Origin: a virus
Length of the DNA: 64,000 nt
Virus record (IMG/VR): IMGVR_UViG_3300047554_000527
Location: 72,387 to 136,386 of that record
Direction: 5' to 3' (one strand)
Positions 23,576 to 33,700 of the stretch are shown here, piece by piece; position 1 is the stretch's first letter; each line of letters begins with the position of its first letter. A program made the position numbers and the translations under genes. The notes below the pieces were generated by a model, which was not told where the DNA came from, ran no database searches, and saw nothing but the letters and a program-made list of their open reading frames with translations.

Positions 23576-24754
23576 TTACATTCCTGCATCGGCTACTTCG
23601 ATAGTTTCCAAGCGAGCTACCCAACGAATCTGCTGTTCGGATGTTCCCTGTACCTGCAATAGAATGCAGCCAATATTGTTTTCTGTGGTAACACTTACCT
23701 GCCAAGTTGTAGCTGTTGTGCTTTCGACTAAGGTAGGGGTTACAACAGACACTAGATCTGTAGTAGTGTTGCCCACGCCTCTAAAGGCTGTACCTTTAAT
23801 TTCCCAAACTGCAATCTCTGGAGTGTTATCTGTATTGATTTCCTTGGCAACTATAGTACCCTTAAAATACACAAGACTTTCATCTCTTAGAGTAATTTGA
23901 TTGGTAGCAGCAATATTACCTGAGCCATCTGTTGTTAGGTCCATAGGGCTAGTTGTCTGCAGAGTATCTCCACTTAATAGATAGTAACCTGCTTGCATTT
24001 TTGCAATAGAGTTGCTAGCACCACCTGTAGCATAGTGCGGCATGATAACTGCACCGTCAATGCTTCTTGTTGAGCCATTAACACCGCCAAGGATTACGGA
24101 ATAGTCTGAATTATTTCTGTTGTTGTTTCCGCCAATAACTATACTGTGTAATCCTGAGACTTGGTTAAAGCTACCGCCAGAAATAACTGCAAAGTCTCCA
24201 CTGGCCACTTGATCTGCGGCTCCTCTAATCTTTTGCCAATCAACAGCATGTGCTCCGCGAGCATCGCCGCCGTCATCGTTAGTTATTGCGCCATCGCCCT
24301 GTGCTTTAATCACAGCATCGATATTAGTTTGTGTTCCTTGCACTAACAGGCTAACAACGGCAGTTTGACTGCTATCAACTACAGTCTTAGATTCTGCCCA
24401 GTATTGAAGTCCTTCTCTTACACTGATAACTCCGTCAGTGATAGTAATACCGTTACCTATCTTAACACCGCCTAATGTTGCTGTTGTTGCTGTCGTTAAT
24501 GGTTCTGCTGTAATAGTAATATCAACTTGTGATCCTGTGCTAGTTGCAGTAATAGCATTGCCAATAAAGTTAAGAACAGTTGTTGCAGTATTAACTATGT
24601 TACCTTCATCCTTAACAGTAAAAGGCCCGCTGCCTCCTGCAGATTGACCACTAGAACTCACATACCACTTGGTACCGTCCCAGGTATAGGTGTAACCGTT
24701 GGGTGCTACATAGGTATCACCCGGTTGTGGATTTGGTGGAAAACTTAAAGCCAT
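23576..24754 (-). CDS. tail fibre protein with a P-G-x-Y...NG-x-x-Y-x-W-DG N-terminal module
   Basis: 392 residues. The first 35 residues (FPPNPQPGDTYVAPNGYTYTWDGTKWY) form a short aromatic module found at the start of many cyanophage fibre proteins; a 66-residue protein at 30570-30770 carries the same module. A Ser/Gly linker, a Thr-rich stretch ([16 protein letters not shown]), and a short left-handed-helix-like repeat (SGGSFNQVSGLHSIVIGGNNN) follow. Probably forms part of the adsorption apparatus. Confidence 0.75.
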   Translation of the reverse strand: MALSFPPNPQPGDTYVAPNGYTYTWDGTKWYVSSSGQSAGGSGPFTVKDEGNIVNTATTVLNFIGNAITATSTGSQVDITITAEPLTTATTATLGGVKIGNGITITDGVISVREGLQYWAESKTVVDSSQTAVVSLLVQGTQTNIDAVIKAQGDGAITNDDGGDARGAHAVDWQKIRGAADQVASGDFAVISGGSFNQVSGLHSIVIGGNNNRNNSDYSVILGGVNGSTRSIDGAVIMPHYATGGASNSIAKMQAGYYLLSGDTLQTTSPMDLTTDGSGNIAATNQITLRDESLVYFKGTIVAKEINTDNTPEIAVWEIKGTAFRGVGNTTTDLVSVVTPTLVESTTATTWQVSVTTENNIGCILLQVQGTSEQQIRWVARLETIEVADAGM

Positions 24755-24781
24755 TGCTGTATCCTGTAATTATTGCTGTAT

Positions 24782-25240
24782 TTACCGTTTCTTAAAGTTA
24801 AAGGCTACGCTTATTCTAACCTGATCACTAGTATTAGTCAGAACTCTATGTTCTAATGTGCCTGGAAATACCAGCAGATCGCCCGGTTTAGGGCTCTCTG
24901 TCCAATATGAGCCACCTTGTCTAAACTCTATATCTCCCCCGGGTACCTGTACATACAGCACACCTACCCTAGCCCAACGACTATGACTATGCCAACCCGT
25001 GTGTTCGCCCTGTGTGTTGGCATTAAACCACCACGAATCTATAGGGCCTTGTTCTGCTTCTACTGCTCTATATACAGCGTCAAACCAAGGAAAAGGCTGG
25101 TCAGTGCGTGGTCTACTCTGCCAGCCTCTCGTGCCTCTATCTCTAGAATCTAGATTACGCTGTTCTAGTATGCGATCAACAAGATCATTAGGCAACGTCA
25201 AGTGCCCACTCTGGACCAGGACTGTAGGCAATATATCCAT
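24782..25240 (-). CDS. 2-oxoglutarate/Fe(II) oxygenase of the TIGR02466 / prolyl-hydroxylase-like type
   Basis: 152 residues from ATG 25238-25240, chosen to limit overlap with the upstream gene to 53 bases; ATG 25246 or a later TTG are alternatives. The iron ligands are in HTGWHSHSRW and FPGTLEHRVL, and RISVAFNF supplies the 2-oxoglutarate-binding Arg. The pattern (H-x-H..., GVLYVQVPGG, PGDLLVFPGTLEH) fits TIGR02466. It lies among fibre genes, including a collagen-like fibre 5.5 kb away, so protein or prolyl hydroxylation of fibres is a plausible idea, not shown. Confidence 0.8.
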   Translation of the reverse strand: MDILPTVLVQSGHLTLPNDLVDRILEQRNLDSRDRGTRGWQSRPRTDQPFPWFDAVYRAVEAEQGPIDSWWFNANTQGEHTGWHSHSRWARVGVLYVQVPGGDIEFRQGGSYWTESPKPGDLLVFPGTLEHRVLTNTSDQVRISVAFNFKKR

Positions 25241-26144
25241 AACCATCTGTGAATGTTTCAATGCTGCCGCCCATTGAACTAGGCTGTTCAAATGATCCGC
25301 TTGCTTCACTTAGGCTAGTTGAAGGAATGATCGAAATCAGTGTATTTTCACCTATAATATGAACCTGTGTGACCTGTCCTAGATTGCCACTGCTGGCTTC
25401 TCTCCAGAACCAACCAGGTTGTACATTGGCTAGATCTGGATAGTTGGCAGTAGTAAAGTAATAGACGTGAGGATTAACAGCATAATCTCTAACAGCAGGA
25501 ATGGCCGAAATAGGACTAAACACAGGGAACGGTGAATCACTGCTCCAGGCAATACCCCCAGATCCCCACGGTGTTCTGTTCTTACCACTAGTATCTAACA
25601 GCATAGATCCATTGTCGATGGCTCTCAATAACAACTCAGTGTCGCTAGTAGAAGCCAATGGTACGTTGGGCACAGTGAAACTGCTACTGCTAAGATTATA
25701 CATAGCGGTACCCTTGACTATTCTAAAGTTTGAAATCCATCCTTTGAATCCTGTCCCTGAGTCAGCACTGATGCCAATATATAAATCACCTGTGGTATTG
25801 GCAATGTCCCCTTCTCTGGCACCATAGACCAAACGCTGACCATCCTTGTATATGCCAAGATTTGATCCGTTGCTGACTATTGCCCAGTGTTGCCAGGTGT
25901 TGTGTGTTATCGAAGTATTTGTAAATACTGCGGTTTCACCCACCCAACCAATGTAAGTTGATTCTAAACTAAATCCCATCGCTTCTGTAGGATAACTGCC
26001 AACGGCAAATACTCTGGGATTACTATGGATTTGAGTAGCGTTGCTCTTTTGAAACCATTCTATGGTCCAAGGGAGGTACGTGCTACCTCCACCTCCACCA
26101 CCGGAGCCTGAACCTCTTGCTAGTATGATCTGTGATATAGGCAT
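25188..26144 (-). CDS. LamG/concanavalin-like fibre protein
   Basis: 318 residues. A laminin-G-like jellyroll occupies about 20-200 (WTIEWFQKSN...NTWQHWAIVSNGSNLGIYKDGQRL...GWISNFRIVKGTAMY), a carbohydrate-binding fold common in phage fibres. After a Ser/Pro linker, a second beta domain runs to the C-terminus. The poly-Gly run near residue 15 is a hinge. Probable receptor-binding part of a fibre. Confidence 0.8.
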   Translation of the reverse strand: MPISQIILARGSGSGGGGGGSTYLPWTIEWFQKSNATQIHSNPRVFAVGSYPTEAMGFSLESTYIGWVGETAVFTNTSITHNTWQHWAIVSNGSNLGIYKDGQRLVYGAREGDIANTTGDLYIGISADSGTGFKGWISNFRIVKGTAMYNLSSSSFTVPNVPLASTSDTELLLRAIDNGSMLLDTSGKNRTPWGSGGIAWSSDSPFPVFSPISAIPAVRDYAVNPHVYYFTTANYPDLANVQPGWFWREASSGNLGQVTQVHIIGENTLISIIPSTSLSEASGSFEQPSSMGGSIETFTDGYGYIAYSPGPEWALDVA

Positions 26145-26153
26145 ATGAGTTCC

Positions 26154-29100
26154 TTATTCTGGGTTAACATTACCGGAGATCACCCATTGTTCTTCTCCAA
26201 TCTTCAGTAGTGTGACCATACCATAGTTCTCTATGATATACCAACTGTTGTTACCAGTGCCTGCCAACATCACACTGATTGAGCCACCTTCTGGGCCAAT
26301 ACCGATAGTACTATTGGTAGTATTGACAACGGTAATCACAGAACCTATAGGGAATGGCACACGACTGTTGTAAGGGATCACAATGTTGTCATTGGCCTCA
26401 TTGCACAGGATATGATGTCCGCGATCTTTCAATCCCAACATATATCTCTGACCGAAATATCTGCGTTGTGGGATATCTGTTGCCGAAGTGGTCTGTTTAG
26501 AACCATCGGCAAACACAATGCTACCACCATCAGTGTCGTGAATAGTTTCAATGGTCAAGTCTGGATACCAACTATTAACATAGTAAAGGCCTGTGCCTGT
26601 TGTGACTGCTGTGCCGGTACTGATTGTAGGAGCTACTGTTAGGGCACCGGTATAACCGGTACTGGTGTCAATTATGTTGATGTTATAGTTAACATTGGCT
26701 AGTCCTGTACCGTTCCAGTTACTAGTTTCATCATTGACATCCTGATAACTGAATGAACCGTACTCGCCAGTACCTGAGCCATCTAGTGGCAAACGAACTG
26801 CTAGACCCGAGTCATAGTTGTCAGTCTCAAAATAACCAGCGAGATAGAAACTGTCATTATCTACACTAAGTCCACGAGGTGTGCCTAGCCAGGTATCATC
26901 ATTGGTAGTGGCCGATAACCAACGCTTGTAGACTGTTTCTCCACTGGCTGTCATTTGGATTACTTTTATAGCATCGTCATCGAATTCTTCGTGATATTGT
27001 TCTGCGACTACTATTAGATTACCATTAGCTGTACGAGCGATACAAGCATCGTCACCGCCTTGGGTTTTACGCTGCCACTTAACTGTGCCGGTGCTGTCTA
27101 GTTTAGTGATCACTGTGTCGCCATCGTCGTTGCTCTCGTGTACCACATAGATGTCTGTGCCGATAGTTATGACACTTTGAGCCAAACAGTCGTAGCCAAC
27201 TTCGTTGAGTTGTCGAACCCACTGTAGTGTGCCTGTGCTGTTAAACTTGAAGGCTAGGGCAAGATTTCGGAAGTTGCCTGTGTTTAATTCGCCATAGCCT
27301 CGACCCACTGCGATGATGTTGTCACTGCTGTCCACTGCTACAGCATAGATTGCGTCATCAATGTCAATGCCTGTATTGAAAGTACGCTGCCAAGTAGGAG
27401 TGACTACGAGTCCTTCCATACTCATTGGATAGGTAAGGCTCCACGAACCTGAACCACTAAAGTCAACCTGTGTGGTTGTGTCTAGTTTCCAAGTTGTGCT
27501 TTGACCAGTACCAGTGGCTTCGTGTATGTATTGGACACCCCCGCCACTGACGCTAACTCTAACAGTTAGATCATTAGCAGGACTTGTGCCGCCTAAACTT
27601 GTGCCAGGAATTACTACGATATCATTTTCGACATAGTTTGTGCCACCAGCAGTAGCATTATAGTATGTGTGACTTGCGTAGTTATTGCTGCCAAATGGAC
27701 CTTGGAATGTAAGTTCAAATCCTGAACCTACATTGTGATTAGTACCTGATATTCCGTAGGAAGTTGTTGCTCCGCCACCTAGGCTAAACGAAATGCTCAT
27801 TATAGCCGGTGATGTAACTCCGCCAGGAACTGTTGTTGTTCCTGTAAATTGACTGCTGGCGTATAAAGCGGTGGTAGTAAATGTGTATTCAGCACCTTCA
27901 GTTAATTGATTGATAGTAATAGTAAAAACTGTTCCGATTGGGGCACTTTGTATTGCTGCCAATAGTGCGCTGTTACTAAATCTACTGTCATCAACATATA
28001 TTGTGCCGCCATCGAAATACATCAATCCGCCTGAGGTATAATCACTACCGGCAATAGAACCACTGTATGATGTAGCACCGCCGGCCGCTGTGCCTGTATT
28101 ACTTACACTGGTAATAGCACCAGCATCTACAGCCTCTACTGTGATAACGCAATCGTTGGTAGGACTAGTCCCTCCGATGTCAGTGCCTAAAACTTTGATC
28201 TTGTGCCCTGGTAGATAGTTTGTGCCACCGCTAGCAATACCAGCACTATAAGTTCCATTACCATTGTTGATAATGTCAAATGTAGCACCTGTACCTTGTC
28301 GTACTGTACCAGTCAATCCTGTGTATTGTTCTAGATAAAGAATGTCCTCAAACGGGCTAATGCCTGTGCCACCAATCTGCCAATTTGTAGTTGGGATAGC
28401 AGGAAGGTCACTTCTCAATACCCGAATACTGCCTGTGGTACTGCCAGTCTGTGCTGTGACAGGTATTTCAGCACTGAAGTCACCGCGTTTTTCACCGCCT
28501 AACACATAGACGTCTTCGCTGTTCCAAGCGATATCCAGTAAAAGAACATCGTCGCTGGTGTCGCTGAATTTCACAGAGTCTAAAATACGACCAGTGTCTT
28601 GATCTAGAGTGACTAAAATACTGTAGGTATAACTGCCGTACATTTCAGCCAGGACCATAAGATTGCCCGAGGCTGGATTCATACTTAAGGCATTAACACG
28701 ACCACCATCGCCGTTGTCATCTTCTTCAATCAAGATACCCCATAGTCTATCGCCTGTAGGTGAAATCTTCATCACAAATGGTTGACTGTTGTCGTCATCA
28801 TCACCGCCAACATACAAATAGCCTTGGCTATCCACACAAGTAGCACGACCTATAATGTCATCGCTGTTATTATAACTAGTGCCAATGGCCATCAAGTAGC
28901 CCACTTGACTCTGTGTAAGTTTCACATCACCGTCGTTAGGTATAGTTAGTGTGCCGTCAGCACCAAATGTATAAGTGTAGGTCTCGCTGTTGACCAAATT
29001 GTTGGCTATGCGAGCCGCTTCGTCTGCTGTGATTGCGGAATCTTCTGCTAGAATAGTTTCAGAGAAGGTAGTAACAACCAATGAACTGTTCGTAGCCTCG

Positions 29101-30569
29101 TGTGTGACAAAACGTCCTGGCACACGGCTTTCTGTAAATGATAAGTTGCCAATGGTCAATTCTGTACCATCTGTAGGCAACTGTACCACAAAGTAATCTT
29201 GTTCATTGTCTGCGGTTTCGCTGTATTGAGCACCGTTGGGATTGTTGGTGCTAAATCCATAACCATCTACGGCAAACTTGCTGCCAAATACTGCCACAGC
29301 CTGTCCGCGATCAAAGTCGCTGGAGTCTTCGTTCAAGTTTATAACATCTACATAGCGTTGCCAAATTACAGCACCTAGAGTGTTGTAGCGAGCCACGATC
29401 TGTTTACTGGTACGAAGTATTTCTTGTAATCCTTCTGGTGCTTCCTCAAACCCGCCGTCAGTTTTGCTCTCATAGGTAGTTGAAGACAAGTAGATATCAC
29501 CTATGTCAGTAGCTGTTAATCCTACTACAAATGATCCACAGGGTCCTGGACCAATTCTGCGGGTCCACTGTACTGTACCGCTGGAGTTTAGTTTTACCAG
29601 TATAGCAGCGGATTTATCTGTATTTCCGTCAATCTGGTTAACTACATCGACTTGATAGGCACCTACGGCATAGATGTTGCCCTGTGCGTCACTAGCACAG
29701 TCACCGCCAGTCATACTGTAGCCGTCAGGTGCTTCTAGTAACTTGCTCCACACACGATCTAGATTTTGATCTAGTTTTTCAATAAACATCTTGTCTAGAT
29801 CAGATCCACTGTCATAGTAATAACCAGTGATGAATACATTTTCGTCACCGTCAACATCCATACCACTGACCACGGTGATTTCTGGACTTTCTAAGGCCAG
29901 TGTTTTCTTCACGGATACTGATCCGTCTGTACTGCTGATTTCCAAGACCAACACAGCCAGTGGAGGGCCACCGTCGGCTGCTTGGGCCACTAATGCCAAT
30001 GTTGTTGAACTCTTTTCTTCGATGAAAGCACTATAGATTGGAAGTGGTCCAACGTCATAACTCTTCTTCCACAATATGCTGCCAGTGGTGCTGAACTTGA
30101 TCACAGTGATTTCGGGATCACCATCGCTGACCGTAATGTAAGCACAATCATTGCTGTCCACGGCTAACGCTGTTGGATCAACTTGAAAGAATGACTTTTG
30201 CCAGGCCACAGCACCAGCGGCTGTGTATTTGGTAATAACTGTGACATCGTCTTGATCCTGGGCGGCTCTGGTCAATGCGTATAAGTTGCCCTCGCTGTCA
30301 TAACGCAGGCCACGAGGTTCAGTGTTGTAGCCGTCTCTACGCTGTGTAGCGATCCAATGCTCTGTACTGCCTGCTTGGACTACAACTGAACCATCGTCTG
30401 TGAGTGTATCCCCACCTGCGTGTGATAAATCAGCCCAGGCAGTTTCGCCATCACCGTATTTGATCTTGCCAGTGTCTGTTTCTAAACCTGGTTCACCCGC
30501 GGCTAAGATAGGATTTTCTGTAGTCCAGTTGGCCGCTGTGTCACGGCGTAGTTTGATTCTTGTTGTCAT
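26154..30569 (-). CDS. giant fibre/adhesin with Mtd-like N-terminus and beta-propeller (SBBP) repeats
   Basis: 1471 residues, the largest gene here. Residues 1-55 (IKLRRDTAANW...ILAAGEPGLETDTGKIKYGDG) are the same attachment module as in the beta-helix fibre. Then come many repeats of the form DSxGNxYxxG...xVxKxxxxGxxxWxR (SBBP/NHL-like beta-propeller) in two blocks, about 65-470 and 560-740 with a third near 1080-1300. Between them lie two copies of a small module (GGTNYLPGHKIKVLGTDIGG and GGTNYVENDIVVIPGTSLGG). The C-terminal 150 residues contain GSIVFADGSKQTT, a fibre-tip-type domain. Such size and repeats suggest a long, flexible adhesin on the virion. Confidence 0.8.
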   Translation of the reverse strand: MTTRIKLRRDTAANWTTENPILAAGEPGLETDTGKIKYGDGETAWADLSHAGGDTLTDDGSVVVQAGSTEHWIATQRRDGYNTEPRGLRYDSEGNLYALTRAAQDQDDVTVITKYTAAGAVAWQKSFFQVDPTALAVDSNDCAYITVSDGDPEITVIKFSTTGSILWKKSYDVGPLPIYSAFIEEKSSTTLALVAQAADGGPPLAVLVLEISSTDGSVSVKKTLALESPEITVVSGMDVDGDENVFITGYYYDSGSDLDKMFIEKLDQNLDRVWSKLLEAPDGYSMTGGDCASDAQGNIYAVGAYQVDVVNQIDGNTDKSAAILVKLNSSGTVQWTRRIGPGPCGSFVVGLTATDIGDIYLSSTTYESKTDGGFEEAPEGLQEILRTSKQIVARYNTLGAVIWQRYVDVINLNEDSSDFDRGQAVAVFGSKFAVDGYGFSTNNPNGAQYSETADNEQDYFVVQLPTDGTELTIGNLSFTESRVPGRFVTHEATNSSLVVTTFSETILAEDSAITADEAARIANNLVNSETYTYTFGADGTLTIPNDGDVKLTQSQVGYLMAIGTSYNNSDDIIGRATCVDSQGYLYVGGDDDDNSQPFVMKISPTGDRLWGILIEEDDNGDGGRVNALSMNPASGNLMVLAEMYGSYTYSILVTLDQDTGRILDSVKFSDTSDDVLLLDIAWNSEDVYVLGGEKRGDFSAEIPVTAQTGSTTGSIRVLRSDLPAIPTTNWQIGGTGISPFEDILYLEQYTGLTGTVRQGTGATFDIINNGNGTYSAGIASGGTNYLPGHKIKVLGTDIGGTSPTNDCVITVEAVDAGAITSVSNTGTAAGGATSYSGSIAGSDYTSGGLMYFDGGTIYVDDSRFSNSALLAAIQSAPIGTVFTITINQLTEGAEYTFTTTALYASSQFTGTTTVPGGVTSPAIMSISFSLGGGATTSYGISGTNHNVGSGFELTFQGPFGSNNYASHTYYNATAGGTNYVENDIVVIPGTSLGGTSPANDLTVRVSVSGGGVQYIHEATGTGQSTTWKLDTTTQVDFSGSGSWSLTYPMSMEGLVVTPTWQRTFNTGIDIDDAIYAVAVDSSDNIIAVGRGYGELNTGNFRNLALAFKFNSTGTLQWVRQLNEVGYDCLAQSVITIGTDIYVVHESNDDGDTVITKLDSTGTVKWQRKTQGGDDACIARTANGNLIVVAEQYHEEFDDDAIKVIQMTASGETVYKRWLSATTNDDTWLGTPRGLSVDNDSFYLAGYFETDNYDSGLAVRLPLDGSGTGEYGSFSYQDVNDETSNWNGTGLANVNYNINIIDTSTGYTGALTVAPTISTGTAVTTGTGLYYVNSWYPDLTIETIHDTDGGSIVFADGSKQTTSATDIPQRRYFGQRYMLGLKDRGHHILCNEANDNIVIPYNSRVPFPIGSVITVVNTTNSTIGIGPEGGSISVMLAGTGNNSWYIIENYGMVTLLKIGEEQWVISGNVNPE

Positions 30570-30770
30570 TTATTGTGCTCCGTTGCCACCGTCTAGGGTG
30601 CGATTAAAAGTTTCTGTGTCAGCGAACCCGCCAACCGCTGTGTAAAATGCTTGTCCTGCCGCTGTAGGAACAGCGTTAGACCAATGTGTGCCCTGCCAGA
30701 GGTAGGTTACACCGTTATCTGCTAGGAATTCTTGCCCTAGTGCGGGATCTGTTGGAAATGTTATTGCCAT
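30570..30770 (-). CDS. 66-residue fibre N-terminal module protein
   Basis: It carries only the aromatic module (FPTDPALGQEFLADNGVTYLWQGTHW) and a short tail (FADTETFNRTLDGGNGAQ). The same module begins the fibre at 23576-24754. It may be a free-standing adaptor or the remnant of a fibre whose distal part was exchanged. A GATAAATA octamer lies upstream at about 30786-30793. Confidence 0.7.
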   Translation of the reverse strand: MAITFPTDPALGQEFLADNGVTYLWQGTHWSNAVPTAAGQAFYTAVGGFADTETFNRTLDGGNGAQ

Positions 30771-30798
30771 TTTCTTGTCCTATTCATATTTATCGGTT

Positions 30799-33700
30799 TT
30801 ATACTGTGCCATACAATGCTACCCAACTGCCTTCAGTCGTCGAATAGATAAATTCTGCTGGCCCACTACTAACAGTAACTTGCAAGGCACTATTAACAGT
30901 TAATGTACAGTTTGTACTGATGTTAACAATAACTAATCTCTGTCCCGGTGTGCCCGCAGGCAAAATCACATTATGAGTGTCAGATCCTGAATAGCCCAAT
31001 GCTGCCGAACAATATAACAAGTTGAAGTTAAGGTCGGTAATAGTTAAGTTTGTGTTAGTACCGTTAAACTCGTATATGTATTCGCCCTGTACAACAGTTG
31101 AGCCGGTATAAGCAGTAGTTTGAACGGTTGAGTCTGGGAATGTTATTGAACCATTATTACCAAATATCCAGTCTCTGCTGTTGCCTTCTGTATTAGTTGT
31201 GCGTAGTGTTATTACTCCACCACTGCGAGCCTGTAAAGTGATTGGACCGCCACTGCCGTATGTATTAGAATAACCGCTTTCGATATTGATGTACCCGCCA
31301 CTGCCAGTACCGCTCTGTCCTGCTTGGAAGTTTAGATAACCACCTGAACCTGCGCTTTGACCACGGCCCGCACGGATCTTGATGTCACCACCGTCACCGC
31401 CTGCGTCACCACCTGGTCCTGCCCATAGGTAAACGTCGCCACCTTCACCAGTTGTTCCAGCAAAACCCGGAGCACCTTGGATGATCACACGTTCAGCATT
31501 TGGAATATCCACTGTCGATGGTGGTCCATAGATAATAGCCTGTTGTGTAGGATCACTGAACTTTACAGTCTGACCTACACCACTTGGGTTAGCATTGTCG
31601 CTGATAGGAACGGTTAGTGTTGGGAATACTGTGGTGCCGTCACCTTTGAATTCCCACTTGTGTTCAGTTGATCCTTCTGTGCGATTAAATGCAGTAATAG
31701 ATAATCCACTGACATCGGTGTCTTGCCACTCAAGACTGATCTTTGCTCGCTCTCTGTTGAAGTCAGTTTCTTCGTCTGGGTCGCCTGTGTAGATACGGAA
31801 TAGTTCTACTTCATCGTTGGTAGGAATGTTGTACCAACGCATACTGGTTGTGTCGCTACTGCCTTCGCAGTCTTTGATCCATCTACTGGTGCGTGGTAGT
31901 ATGAGGTCATCGGCTAATCGCAAAACGCCATCGCTGTCTAATGCGACTTCATGGGCACCATTGACTAATCGATCTCTTTGAGGGGCTGTAGTTAATACTG
32001 TAGCATCAGAGAATGTGATTGAATTAACATCAAGGTCAGTTTCTGGCGGTGACAGTACTGTAGGACTAGCATCAACCCACTGGTCCATGTACTTGATGTA
32101 CATACGGGCTTCTTCAGTATTAAACCAAAGGTGTCCATCGCTGGAGATTGGTGCTGTGTCACTGCGTGGAACACTCTGTGATACTTCTCCGCCTGTGTAG
32201 GCTGTTGTTTGTAAAGAACCGTCCGGGAATTCTATGCTACCGTTAGCCTTGAATAACCAAGTGCTTTGACCTAGTTCATTGTCAGCATCGTTGTCTGTTT
32301 GAATAGCAACAACTTTGTTTAGGGCTCCGCCAATGCTGATGCCTTCTTCTGTGGTGTCAATGAATCCTACTTCGCTACCATTATATTTTAAGTGTAGCAA
32401 GCCCGGGAACTCTACTGTACCATCATTCTTAAAGGTCCAGGTATTGTCATTACCGTCTGTTTGGATTCGAACTTCGCCGTTGTTAGCAGTACCTAATAGT
32501 ATTCCGCCGGCTTGATTATTCCATAGTATTAAAGAGTCGTTAGTGGCGTCAGAGTCAGTTGGTATTCCTATATAAGAAGAACCTTCTCCGTTAGGGCTAA
32601 GGTACATAGTATATCCGCCCCAACCTTCATCGTCGTCTGTAGTACCGATAAAGTTTTCGTAAATCTTAAACTTGCCTAGGTCAGCACCACCGCCGCCTTC
32701 AAACTCATACTCAACGTCATTGGCCTTGCTTCGAACAACAAACGGAATATTGACCCAGTTAGTGGCATTAAACGATTCGTTAATGTCAGATCCTACATAG
32801 GCAAACATTGAGTTGCGACGGTTAGCGTCAGCGATAGCCTGTGTCCAAGTACCCTGTACATCTACACTAATATCATCAATGTATCCATCATCGTCTAACT
32901 CATCTACAGAGTATTCAGCAGGAACATAGACGCCCGGCGGTGTTTCAAGTCCAGCACGAACGCTATAGTCGTAAGCATCAGTGACAAACGGTGTGCTACC
33001 GAATGAATATACTTGATCGTCAGTGTCTTCTACTTCGTCAGCAAATAAAGTTGTAGCACGAGTAACACCCGGCAGCACTAACTTACCTGATACAGATTCT
33101 GTAATAACACTAGAACCAACTGTGATAGATCCTGGACCTACATAGATGTGGCGAACACGCAGACTTGGGGTACCAATGTCTTGTAGAATATCTGTGTTTG
33201 GAACTAGGCTGTTAAACCCATCTACAGTCCAACCTGTTAGTCCAGTAGTATTCTGTGTAACATAGTTGATAACAAAGTTTTCTGTAGCAAGGTTAGCATC
33301 TGTAGTTGCTGTCGAGTTTGTGCTGGTACCGATTACCAGTGTGTTACTTACTGTATTAACTCTTAAAGGAACACCACCGATGTAGATAGTGCTGGTTCCA
33401 ACATACAAACTACGCCATTGCTTGTTTAAACTACCCAAGTCGTAAGTTAAATCTTGACTAGGTATAATGTGTGTTGTAACTGTGGTTAAGTCTGGCATTA
33501 AACCAGTAGCACCTTGAGGGCCAGTAGCACCTACATCACCGGCAGGGCCTTGAGCACCTGTAGCACCATCGTTACCTGTAAGGCCGGTTGCTCCGTCAAA
33601 ACCAGTAGCACCTACATTACCCTGCGGTCCAGTAGCACCAGTAGCACCATCATTACCAGTAGCACCTTGTGGTCCGGGACCACCTGCAGGTCCTACAATC

